Assembly (NCBI GenBank): GCA_964456515.1
Contig: CAYVZP010000002.1
Location: 1-64,000, forward strand
Direction: 5' to 3'
Source of the DNA: Azoamicus sp964456515
Lineage (GTDB): Bacteria > Pseudomonadota > Gammaproteobacteria > UBA6186 > Azoamicaceae
Length of the DNA: 64,000 nucleotides
The position numbers and the translations under genes are program-made. The notes under the pieces are model-generated. The model did no database searches and was not told where the DNA came from. It worked only from the letters and a program-made list of their open reading frames with translations. Of the stretch, positions 8,485 to 16,827 are shown piece by piece (the first letter of the stretch is position 1; the number at the start of each line of letters is the position of its first letter).

Positions 8485-9192
8485 ATGACTACCGATTTAA
8501 TTTATAATATTAATGCTATAATTAACATTTTAAAATTTAATTCCAATTTAATTAATAAAATATATATATATAAAATAAACAAAAAAATATTAAATATCAT
8601 AAATTATAGCAAATATTTAAATATTAAATTATTTTATATAAATTTTATTAATAATAAAAATTTAAAATACATAATAAAAAACTTTTACATTATAATGCAA
8701 ATTAAAATAATTAACAATAAATTTACTATAACAAATTCAATATTACAAAATAATTTCAATGGACTAATTTTAGACAGAATTCAAGACCCACATAATTTAG
8801 CTTCATGCATTAGAACATGCGAAGCTTTCAATATTACTTTTTTAATTTTAAGTAAAAAAAACACAGTTAAAATTAATACACTTATTAATAACATATCACA
8901 CGCAACCAGTTTGTTTCTACCAATTTTAATAGTAAATAATTTAAAAAATATTATTAATTATATTATAAATAAAAAAATTAAAATAATTGGCTTTTCATCT
9001 AGAAGCAATCAATTAATTCATCATATTAATTTAAAAACACCTGTGGTTATTATTATGGGATCTGAAAAAAATGGTATCAGAAAATATATTATTAATAAAT
9101 GTGACCATGTTTATAAAATTCCAATGTTAGGAAAATGTGATAATATTAATTTATCTGTAGCAACAGGCATAATTTTATACTGTTTAAATTAA
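8485..9192 (+). CDS. rlmB: 23S rRNA 2'-O-methyltransferase RlmB (SpoU/TrmH family)
   Basis: A 235-residue SPOUT methyltransferase. The three family motifs are present: motif 1 with LDRIQDPHNLASCIRTCEAF, motif 2 with IMGSEKNGIRKYI, and motif 3 with IPMLGKCDNINLSVATGI near the C-terminus, which build the trefoil-knot SAM site. The order and wording fit RlmB, which methylates a guanosine in the peptidyl-transferase region of 23S rRNA. An N-terminal domain of about 85 residues precedes the knot, as in RlmB, but is strongly drifted. It lies 4 bases after ubiB and is the last gene of the ebo operon. Another SpoU-type substrate (tRNA) is possible. Confidence 0.86.
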   Translation: MTTDLIYNINAIINILKFNSNLINKIYIYKINKKILNIINYSKYLNIKLFYINFINNKNLKYIIKNFYIIMQIKIINNKFTITNSILQNNFNGLILDRIQDPHNLASCIRTCEAFNITFLILSKKNTVKINTLINNISHATSLFLPILIVNNLKNIINYIINKKIKIIGFSSRSNQLIHHINLKTPVVIIMGSEKNGIRKYIINKCDHVYKIPMLGKCDNINLSVATGIILYCLN

Positions 9193-9223
9193 ATATATAA
9201 AAATAATTATTATTTTTATATAT
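9193..9223. terminator. Perfect 14-bp A/T hairpin between convergent rlmB and gyrB
   Basis: Arms 9193-9206 and 9210-9223 are exact reverse complements with a 3-base loop. It begins at the rlmB stop and reaches into the last codons of gyrB. The stem is entirely A/T, so it is weaker than a classical terminator, but its placement at a convergent junction matches two other hairpins in this window. Confidence 0.45.
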
Positions 9224-11591
9224 CTAAATCTGGTGATTTTTGAGCATATTTATCTATAATATTCTTTCTATTTTCTACATTACTGCCCATTAAATCTGTA
9301 AATGTTTTATTTGTTGTTATATCATTATATATTTGTAATAATTGTAAATTACGCGTTTTGGGATTCATTGTTGTATTCCATAACTGCCTTGGACTCATTT
9401 CACCTAAACCTTTATATCTTTGCACTCTACATTCTGAAATTATTTTCATTTTAATATTGTCAATCAATTTATTAAAATTATAAAAACTATATTTCTTTTT
9501 TTTATATACTAAAATAACATGTTTACTATATAAAAATTTTAATAATATATTTATTTTTCTAAATTGTTTATATTTTTCAGAATAAAAAAAATTTAAATCA
9601 AGCACATATGTACTAACTATATTATATTTATTTATATTTATACGTATTAAATTATTTATCATATCAAATTTAAAATATAATTGAATATAATTATTATTTT
9701 TTAATAAATAATTAAAAAAATCATTTATTTTATTAAAATAATTAATTCTATTATCATTTATATTTACACATGTATTAAAAAAGATTATATTTGTTAAAAA
9801 TTTCCTTGGATATTCATATGATAATTCATCTATAATTTTACCCACTTTTTTATACAAACTAATTATATTTGTTAATATATATGCACGCACTTTAATTTTA
9901 ATTCCTATTTCATTTTTAATACGAATATATAAAAACATTTGAAATATATATTTATTTTTTATATAAAATGATTTTTTACCTTGCGTCACTTTATATAATG
10001 GTGGTTTTACTATAAAAATATGATCATTTATTAAAATTTTAGGCATATATCTATAAAAAAAAGTCATAAGCAATGTTCTAATATGAGCTCCGTCAATATC
10101 AGCATCTGTCATAAATATTATTTTATTATATCTTAAACCAGTTCTATTATAATGATTTACATTATCATAATCTAATGACTTAATTATTGAAATAATTTCT
10201 GTATTAGCTAATATTTTTTTAATATCAGCTTTTTCAATATTTAAAATCTTACCTTTTAATGATAATATTGCCTGATTCGTTCTATTTCGCGCCTGTTTTG
10301 CTGACCCCCCCGCAGAATCACCTTCAACTAAAAATAATTCTGAATTTTCAGAATATATATTTTGACAATCTGTTAATTTTTCTGATGTATAAACATCAAT
10401 ATACTCTTTTTTATCAGTTGTTCTTAAATTATCAAATCTATTACGCATTTTAGCTGATAAAATTATTTTCTGTGATATTAAATTTGCTATATTTGAATTT
10501 TCATACAAAAACATTTGTAAAAAATAAAACAAAATTGAATCTGTTAAATTCTTAATTTCCATAGAAATTAACTTGTCTTTAGTTTGTGAAGCGAATTTTG
10601 GATTTGGCATATAAACAGCTAATATTGCAATTAACCCATATCTAATATCATCAGTTGTTATTTCTAATAACGTACTTTTTATTATATTTTCTTCAATATA
10701 TACCTTAAAAGCACGCGTTAAAGCTAATTTCAATCCAACAAAATGTGATCCACCATCTTTTTGATATATATTGTTTGTATAACACAAAATAGTTTCTTTA
10801 TATGTATTAACCCACGTCATAATTATACTAAATTTAAAATCATTTTTTTTACCCAAAAAAAAAATCGGAGGATAACTTATTAATTCTTTTTTATCAGATA
10901 ATTTATATATAAAAGAATATAATCCATTACCATCATAACAATCATATATACGAATAAAATTATTTTGATTTATTAATTTTAATTTAACACCTGAATTTAA
11001 AAAAGATAATTCTTCTAATTTTAATAACAATACATCCACATCAATATTATTATTAATTATAAACACCTCTTTATCAGCAGAAAAAGATATCTGTGTTCCT
11101 ATTATATCTGTTTGCCCATTAATTATAAGATGTGATAATGGATTACCATTTTGATAAAATTGTTCATAAATCAACCCAGCTTTATAAACCTTTAAATATA
11201 ATTGTTCCGATAAGGCGTTTACAACAGATACGCCAACACCATGCAAGCCGCCAGACAATTTATATACACTAGTATCAAATTTTGCCCCAGAATGTAACAC
11301 GGTCATAATTGTTTCAGCGGCTGAAATTTGATCTTTGTACAAATCTATAGGTATACCCCGACCATTATCATATATAGATACCAAATCTTCTTCTTGATGT
11401 ATTTTAATTTCTATATGATTACAATAACCAGCCAAACTTTCATCAACTGAATTATCTATTACTTCAAAAATTAATTTATGAAAACCGCTTCCATCGTCCG
11501 TATTACCTATATACATGCCCGGTCTTTTTCTTACACCTTCCAACCCCTTATAAACTTTTATACTTGATGCATCGTATAATTCTTCTATCAT
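9216..11591 (-). CDS. gyrB: DNA gyrase subunit B
   Basis: ATPase subunit of gyrase, which introduces negative supercoils with GyrA. At 791 residues it is close to the E. coli length (804) and keeps the long insert in the TOPRIM region typical of Gram-negative GyrB. The N-terminus has the GHKL ATPase motifs: GLEGVRKRPGMYIG, EVIDNSVDE, DNGRGIP and GGLHGVGVSVVNALS. The TOPRIM motifs are EGDSAGGSA and DADIDGAHIRTLL, and the C-terminus carries QRYKGLGEM. The insert is very Lys/Asn/Ile-rich. It is third in a minus-strand group after fdxA and rpmE, and its start overlaps the rpmE stop by 4 bases. The conserved DSAGGSA codons contain a run of seven G (plus strand C at 10305-10311). Confidence 0.97.
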   Translation of the reverse strand: MIEELYDASSIKVYKGLEGVRKRPGMYIGNTDDGSGFHKLIFEVIDNSVDESLAGYCNHIEIKIHQEEDLVSIYDNGRGIPIDLYKDQISAAETIMTVLHSGAKFDTSVYKLSGGLHGVGVSVVNALSEQLYLKVYKAGLIYEQFYQNGNPLSHLIINGQTDIIGTQISFSADKEVFIINNNIDVDVLLLKLEELSFLNSGVKLKLINQNNFIRIYDCYDGNGLYSFIYKLSDKKELISYPPIFFLGKKNDFKFSIIMTWVNTYKETILCYTNNIYQKDGGSHFVGLKLALTRAFKVYIEENIIKSTLLEITTDDIRYGLIAILAVYMPNPKFASQTKDKLISMEIKNLTDSILFYFLQMFLYENSNIANLISQKIILSAKMRNRFDNLRTTDKKEYIDVYTSEKLTDCQNIYSENSELFLVEGDSAGGSAKQARNRTNQAILSLKGKILNIEKADIKKILANTEIISIIKSLDYDNVNHYNRTGLRYNKIIFMTDADIDGAHIRTLLMTFFYRYMPKILINDHIFIVKPPLYKVTQGKKSFYIKNKYIFQMFLYIRIKNEIGIKIKVRAYILTNIISLYKKVGKIIDELSYEYPRKFLTNIIFFNTCVNINDNRINYFNKINDFFNYLLKNNNYIQLYFKFDMINNLIRININKYNIVSTYVLDLNFFYSEKYKQFRKINILLKFLYSKHVILVYKKKKYSFYNFNKLIDNIKMKIISECRVQRYKGLGEMSPRQLWNTTMNPKTRNLQLLQIYNDITTNKTFTDLMGSNVENRKNIIDKYAQKSPDLDI

Positions 11592-11809
11592 TTATTTTTT
11601 TTATTCATTTTATAAAATTTTTTATAAAACTTGTCCACTCGTCCAGCCACATCTATTATTTTCTGTTTACCAGTATAAAATGGGTGACATTTATTACATA
11701 CTTCTATTTTAATTATTGGATCATTAAATGACATAGTTATATTAAATTTATTTCCACAATTACATATTATTTGTATTTTTGATAATTGTGGATGTATATT
11801 TTTTTTCAT
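11588..11809 (-). CDS. rpmE: 50S ribosomal protein L31
   Basis: A 73-residue protein starting MKKNIHPQL. It keeps the zinc-binding cysteines (ICNCGN near residues 15-20 and CNKCHPFYTGKQK near 38-50), so it is the zinc-containing type of L31 that sits at the central protuberance and bridges the subunits. Length is normal. It is tightly packed between fdxA (15 bases upstream) and gyrB (4-base overlap). Confidence 0.96.
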   Translation of the reverse strand: MKKNIHPQLSKIQIICNCGNKFNITMSFNDPIIKIEVCNKCHPFYTGKQKIIDVAGRVDKFYKKFYKMNKKNK

Positions 11810-11824
11810 ATATTTATTACTTTA

Positions 11825-12142
11825 TTATTTTATTAAATATTTAATTTTACCTGAAACATTTTTCCATTTTTCAGCATCTTTTAATGGATCTTTTTTTTTT
11901 GTAATTGTTGGCCAAATTTTAGATAATGTTTTATTTAAATTTATTATATCTGTATCTTGAATTTCATTATCTGGAAAAATTGCCTCAACAGGACATTCTG
12001 GTTCACATAATCCACAATCTATACATTCATCTGGATTTATAACTAATGTATTTTCACCTTCATGAAAACAATCAACTGGACATACTTCCACACAATCGGT
12101 GTATTTACATAAAATACATTGGTCTGTAATTATAAAAGTCAT
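11825..12142 (-). CDS. fdxA: Seven-iron ferredoxin FdxA
   Basis: A 105-residue ferredoxin with the layout of the 3Fe-4S/4Fe-4S family: an N-terminal set of cysteines in CILCKYTDCVEVCPVDCF (residues 9-26) and a second set in CIDCGLCEPECP (about 40-51). The C-terminal tail of about 55 residues without cysteines is typical of FdxA. It carries electrons at low potential, but the partner is not evident from context. It is first in a transcript with rpmE and gyrB and diverges from def across 106 bases, where shared promoters are expected; I see no convincing -35 element there. Confidence 0.95.
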   Translation of the reverse strand: MTFIITDQCILCKYTDCVEVCPVDCFHEGENTLVINPDECIDCGLCEPECPVEAIFPDNEIQDTDIINLNKTLSKIWPTITKKKDPLKDAEKWKNVSGKIKYLIK

Positions 12143-12248
12143 TTTTTTTCCTTATAAATAATATAAATTATTTTAATTTTAGAAATTATATTTACTTTTT
12201 TTATAATAATATCTTATAATTATTTCAATATTATTATATTTAAAAAAA

Positions 12249-12734
12249 ATGTCCATATTAAAAATTTTAAAATTTCCTAATTCTGGTTTAAACATAAAAG
12301 CTAGCCCAGTAAAAAATATATCTAAAAATATTATTACTCTTATAAACAATTTAATTGAAACTATGTTTTATTATAATGCACTTGGAATAGCTGCCACACA
12401 AGTTGCGTCAAATGATCGTATAATTATTATTAATATTTCTACTAATAATTTTATACAACCACTTGTTTTAATAAATCCTACAATATTAAACAAATCTAAC
12501 AAAATTGTTAGCAAAGAAGGATGTTTATCTTTTCCACATTTTTTTATTAAAATTAAACGAAATAAAAATATTTATTTTAAATTTTTAAATTTAAATAATA
12601 ACTACGTTTTTATTAAATCAAATTTATTATTTGCTATTTGCCTGCAACATGAAATTGATCATATAAATGGTATCACTATATATGATAAAGTATCTAATAT
12701 TAAAAAAAAAATAATTTTACGTAAATTTGTATGA
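12249..12734 (+). CDS. def: Peptide deformylase
   Basis: Removes the N-formyl group from nascent proteins. In 161 residues the three metal-site motifs are present: a GxxxAAxQ-like block (LGIAATQV, about 45-52), EGCLSFP (about 95-101, with the Cys ligand) and HEIDH (about 137-141, the HExxH motif). It overlaps the fmt start by 4 bases, the common def-fmt pairing, so removal and addition of formyl groups are co-expressed. Confidence 0.95.
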   Translation: MSILKILKFPNSGLNIKASPVKNISKNIITLINNLIETMFYYNALGIAATQVASNDRIIIINISTNNFIQPLVLINPTILNKSNKIVSKEGCLSFPHFFIKIKRNKNIYFKFLNLNNNYVFIKSNLLFAICLQHEIDHINGITIYDKVSNIKKKIILRKFV

Positions 12735-13669
12735 AAATAATTTACCTAGGAACAAATTTTTTTTCATCTATTACATTAGAATTATTATTAAAAAATAATA
12801 TTAAAATCAATTATATTATTTGCAAAAAAGCAAAAAAAATGGGTCGCGGTTTAAATTTAAAAAAACACCCAACCGAATTATGTGCTTTAAAATATAAAAT
12901 TCCTATTCAATCTGTTGATAGTGTTAATACATTAAAATTCAAATCTTTTCTACAACAATTAAAACCAGATCTTATCATATTAATTGAATATTTTGAAAAA
13001 ATAAATATAGATATTATTAACATTCCTAAATATGGTATTTTAAATATTCATCCATCAATTTTACCTCAATTAAAAGGTGCAACACCAATTCAATCTGCTA
13101 TAATTAATAATTTTTATGAAACTGGTGTTACCATAATTAATATCAATAATAAATTAGATTCTGGTGACATAATAAGTATTATTAAATACAATATTACTAA
13201 ACACGAAAATTACAATTCATTATTTAAAAAATTAATTAAATTATCTTTTAAAACATTATTACATGTTTTAAAAAATATAAATATAAAATTATTACAAAAA
13301 CAAAATACAAATCATATTAGTTATACATATAAATTTAATAAAAATTTTTATAAAATAAATTGGTTTGATAGCGCAGGAATGATAAATAGAAAAATACGAT
13401 CAACGTTTAACTTAAAAAAACATTATGCTAATATAAATAATATATACTTAAATATTTTAATGACATGTGTTATAATTAATGTTAATAAAATAAAAAAACT
13501 TCCAGGAACTATAATTAAAATTAGTAACCTAGGCATTGATGTTATAACAGGATTTAATATTTTACGTATAAAAAAAATACAATTTTCTGGTAAAAAAATT
13601 ATTTCTATAATTGATTTTTTTAATTCAAAAAACAAAAAAATTAAAATAAATTTTATATTTAATAGATAA
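12731..13669 (+). CDS. fmt: Methionyl-tRNA formyltransferase
   Basis: Formylates Met-tRNAi using 10-formyl-tetrahydrofolate. The 312-residue protein starts MKIIYLGTNFFS and has the catalytic Asn/His in NIHPSILPQLKGATPIQ (about 103-119) and the Asp in LDSGDII (about 141-147), plus a drifted C-terminal tRNA-binding domain. It directly follows def. The formyl donor depends on folate one-carbon units, which links it to glyA in this window. Confidence 0.93.
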   Translation: MKIIYLGTNFFSSITLELLLKNNIKINYIICKKAKKMGRGLNLKKHPTELCALKYKIPIQSVDSVNTLKFKSFLQQLKPDLIILIEYFEKINIDIINIPKYGILNIHPSILPQLKGATPIQSAIINNFYETGVTIININNKLDSGDIISIIKYNITKHENYNSLFKKLIKLSFKTLLHVLKNINIKLLQKQNTNHISYTYKFNKNFYKINWFDSAGMINRKIRSTFNLKKHYANINNIYLNILMTCVIINVNKIKKLPGTIIKISNLGIDVITGFNILRIKKIQFSGKKIISIIDFFNSKNKKIKINFIFNR

Positions 13670-13682
13670 AAGAAGGTATATT

Positions 13683-13967
13683 ATGCAAAATTATGAAATT
13701 ATTGTACTTATTCATCCAAATCAAAGTGAAAGATTGCAAGATATTATGAAAAAATATAAAAGTATTATTGAAAATGAAAATGGTAAAATAAATAAATTAG
13801 AAGATCTTGGAAAAAAACAATTAGCATATCAAATAAAAAAATTACATAAAGCTCATTATGTATTAATGAATATAGACTGCAAAAAAGAAACATTATATAA
13901 TCTATCATCATCATTTAAATTTAATGATGCTATAATCAGAAGTCTAATTTTAAAAATAACAATATAA
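13683..13967 (+). CDS. rpsF: 30S ribosomal protein S6
   Basis: A 94-residue S6 beginning MQNYEIIVLIHPNQSE and keeping the LEDLGKKQLAYQIKK block that contacts S18. It is the first gene of the classic rpsF-rpsR-rplI-dnaB group (priB, which often sits between rpsF and rpsR, is absent). An AGAAGG-type ribosome-binding site (13671-13676) precedes the ATG. Confidence 0.95.
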   Translation: MQNYEIIVLIHPNQSERLQDIMKKYKSIIENENGKINKLEDLGKKQLAYQIKKLHKAHYVLMNIDCKKETLYNLSSSFKFNDAIIRSLILKITI

Positions 13968-13990
13968 ATTATATATTTAAGTTAAAAACT

Positions 13991-14182
13991 ATGTTAAAAA
14001 AAATAAAAAAATTTGATTATAAAGATATTACCACATTAAAAAATTATATATCAGAAAGTGGTAAAATAATTCCTAAAAGAGTAACAGGATTATCTGCAAA
14101 AGACCAACGTGCTTTAGCTAATGCTGTTAAATTATCTCGATACCTAGCCTTATTACCTTACTGTGATCAACATAAAATTTAG
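13991..14182 (+). CDS. rpsR: 30S ribosomal protein S18
   Basis: A 63-residue S18 with FDYKDITTLKNYISESGKI and the RNA-binding RVTGLSAKDQRALANAVKLSRYLALLPY block. It lacks the first dozen residues of longer homologues but is otherwise complete. It binds S6, its upstream neighbour, on the 30S platform. Confidence 0.95.
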   Translation: MLKKIKKFDYKDITTLKNYISESGKIIPKRVTGLSAKDQRALANAVKLSRYLALLPYCDQHKI

Positions 14183-14194
14183 GTAAAATTTATC

Positions 14195-14626
14195 ATGAAA
14201 ATTATATTAATAAAAAACATTACTAAATTAGGTAAAATTGGAACTATTTTAATTGTAAAAAACGGATATGCTAAAAATTATTTATTACCTAACGGAAGCG
14301 CTCTATTAGCATCAAGTCGTAATATTAAAAATATTACTACAATGACTACCAATATTACAAAATACTGTAATGACGATAACACCAAAATAAACAACACCAC
14401 ATTAATCATTTCATCAAAAATTAAAGCAAATGGTGAAATATACGGCATTTTTAATTCTATTAAATTTTTAAATTTAATAAAAAAATTTAAAATAAATTTA
14501 AATATACGTAATTTAGATTATAATATTTTTATAAAAAAACCTGGTAATTATAAAATAGAATTAAAAAATAAAAAACTTAACAACAGTGTTAATATATATA
14601 TAATGTTGATTGGTATAAATGAATAA
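14195..14626 (+). CDS. rplI: 50S ribosomal protein L9
   Basis: A 143-residue protein. The N-terminal domain is clear (KLGKIGTILIVKNGYAKNYLLPNGSALLAS, about 11-40). The connecting helix and C-terminal domain are drifted but of usual length. Its end overlaps the dnaB start by 8 bases. Confidence 0.92.
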   Translation: MKIILIKNITKLGKIGTILIVKNGYAKNYLLPNGSALLASSRNIKNITTMTTNITKYCNDDNTKINNTTLIISSKIKANGEIYGIFNSIKFLNLIKKFKINLNIRNLDYNIFIKKPGNYKIELKNKKLNNSVNIYIMLIGINE

Positions 14627-15980
14627 ACAAATCGAATTATATCAATTTAATCCACATTCAGTAGAGGGTGAGCAAGCTATCCTTGGATCTGTAATGATTG
14701 ATAATGAATTATGGGACGTTGCGTGCAAGGATCTAGAATTAAAAGATTTTTATAACAAAGCGCATCAATTAATTTTTAGTATAATGTTACTTTTAATAAA
14801 TAATAACGAACCAATAGATATAATTACTGTATCTAATTTATTAAAACACAAAAAACAATTAAATAAAATTGGTGGATTAATTTATCTTAATAATTTAATT
14901 AAAAACACCCCAAACACCAAAAATGTTATTACATATTTAAAAATAGTTAAAGATAAATCTATTTTAAGAAAAATTGTATCAATTAATAAAAATGTAATAG
15001 ATTATTCTATTAGTAATAAATATGCTAAAATAGCAGATTTAATTGATTACGCTGAAAATCAAATATTATCTCTATCAAAACAATATAATTATAGAGATAA
15101 TAATTTAAGTACATCAAAAGTTCTTACTAAAGCTATTAAACGAATAGAAAAATTTTATCAAATGAAATCACCAATACCAGGACTGTCTTCTGGTTTTGAT
15201 GAGTTAGATAAACTCACATTAGGTTTTAATAACTCAGATTTAATTATTGTTGCTGGCAGACCATCAATGGGAAAAACATCTTTTGCTATAAATATAACAG
15301 AACATATTATTATTAATTTAAAAAAAACAGTATTAATTTTTAGTATGGAAATGACGTCAGGTCAAATTATTGATCGAATGTTATCATCAGTTGGTAAAAT
15401 AAATCTACGTAAAATTAGAAACGGGTTGATTACTAATAATGACTGGGCTCGTTTAGCTCATGTGGTTTCACTATTATCTAAAAACAACTTTTTTATTTAT
15501 GATTCTGGTCCATTTGATTTATTTGATATTAAAAGTATAGCTAGAAGAATGCATAGAATGCATGATGATTTAGCTGTCATAATAATAGATTATATACAAT
15601 TAATTAAAGTAAGTGGAATGAATAATAATAGAGTACATGAATTAGCAGAAATTTCTAGATCATTAAAAATTTTAGCAAAAGAATTAAATTTACCTGTAAT
15701 AGCGTTATCTCAACTAAACCGAAGCTTGGAACAACGCGATGATAAACGACCTATGATGTCTGACATAAGAGAGTCTGGTGCAATAGAACAAGATGCTGAT
15801 TTAATAATTTTTATATATAGAGATGAACTTTATAATAAAAACACTAAAGATATAGGTAAGGCAGAAATCATCATATCAAAACAACGCAATGGGCCAACTG
15901 GTGAATTTAAATTAGCATTTTTAGCCGAATTTTCTAAATTTGAAAATATTAAACAAAAAATCAAACATGACACATATTAA
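14619..15980 (+). CDS. dnaB: Replicative DNA helicase DnaB
   Basis: Hexameric 5'-3' helicase of the replication fork, 453 residues. The N-terminal domain starts with HSVEGEQAILGSVMID. The RecA-like domain has Walker A (AGRPSMGKTSFA, about 203-214), Walker B (VIIIDYIQLI) and the LSQLNRSLEQR and SDIRESGAIEQDADL blocks. It is well conserved for this genome. It follows rplI as in most Proteobacteria and overlaps the glyQ start. Confidence 0.97.
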   Translation: MNKQIELYQFNPHSVEGEQAILGSVMIDNELWDVACKDLELKDFYNKAHQLIFSIMLLLINNNEPIDIITVSNLLKHKKQLNKIGGLIYLNNLIKNTPNTKNVITYLKIVKDKSILRKIVSINKNVIDYSISNKYAKIADLIDYAENQILSLSKQYNYRDNNLSTSKVLTKAIKRIEKFYQMKSPIPGLSSGFDELDKLTLGFNNSDLIIVAGRPSMGKTSFAINITEHIIINLKKTVLIFSMEMTSGQIIDRMLSSVGKINLRKIRNGLITNNDWARLAHVVSLLSKNNFFIYDSGPFDLFDIKSIARRMHRMHDDLAVIIIDYIQLIKVSGMNNNRVHELAEISRSLKILAKELNLPVIALSQLNRSLEQRDDKRPMMSDIRESGAIEQDADLIIFIYRDELYNKNTKDIGKAEIIISKQRNGPTGEFKLAFLAEFSKFENIKQKIKHDTY

Positions 15981-16827
15981 TTCTTTTAATTCAATTATAA
16001 ATAATCTTAACTCTTTTTGGGAAAATAATGGTTGTGTTATATTACAACCATATGACTCTGAAATGGGAGCTGGAACATTTCATCCTGCTACATTTTTTAA
16101 TTCATTTATTGGTAATAAATTTAGAGGAGCTTATACACAATTATCTAAAAGACCATTTGATATAAAATATAATACCAATTCTAATAAAAGTTCTATTTTT
16201 CATCAATATCAAGTTATAATTAAACCAGCATGCAAAAATATAGATCAATTATATTTATTATCATTAAAAAAAATAGGTATAAATGTTACAACTAATGAAA
16301 TAAAATTTGTAGAGGATAATTGGAAAAGTCCTACATTAGGTGCATCTGGTATTGGCTGGGAAGTTCGTTTAAATGGTGTTGAAATAACTCAATTTACTTA
16401 TTTTCAACATATGGGTAGCATAGAATGTAATCCAGTAATGGTTGAAATTACATATGGTTTAGAACGCCTAGCATTACACCTGCAAAATATAACAAATATT
16501 AATAAATTAATATATAATAAAACTAAATTCAATACACTAACATATGGTGATTTATTTTTAAATTATGAAAAAGATTATGCTAATTATATTTCTAATAATT
16601 TAAATATTACCTTTCTATTAAATGAATTTAATATGCTTGAAAAACAGTGTGGTTATTTATTAAATAACAACTTATTTTTTCTTGCATATGATTATATTAT
16701 AAAATTATCACATATTTTTAATTTAATAGATTCTAATATATGTTATGGTTTTATTAAATATGATTATATTTCCAGAATACGATATTTAGTAAACAAAATA
16801 GCAATTAAAGTTAAAAAAAATGAATAA
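15967..16827 (+). CDS. glyQ: Glycyl-tRNA synthetase alpha subunit
   Basis: Catalytic subunit of the bacterial alpha2beta2 glycyl-tRNA synthetase. Motifs include WENNGCVILQPYDSEMGAGTFHP near the start and the active-site blocks around GWEVRLNGVEITQFTYFQ and EITYGLERLAL. I place the start at the ATG at 15967 (286 residues); an upstream in-frame ATG at 15940 would add nine residues and deepen the overlap with dnaB from 14 to 41 bases. It overlaps glyS by 8 bases, as expected for two subunits made in equal amounts. Confidence 0.93.
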   Translation: MTHINSFNSIINNLNSFWENNGCVILQPYDSEMGAGTFHPATFFNSFIGNKFRGAYTQLSKRPFDIKYNTNSNKSSIFHQYQVIIKPACKNIDQLYLLSLKKIGINVTTNEIKFVEDNWKSPTLGASGIGWEVRLNGVEITQFTYFQHMGSIECNPVMVEITYGLERLALHLQNITNINKLIYNKTKFNTLTYGDLFLNYEKDYANYISNNLNITFLLNEFNMLEKQCGYLLNNNLFFLAYDYIIKLSHIFNLIDSNICYGFIKYDYISRIRYLVNKIAIKVKKNE

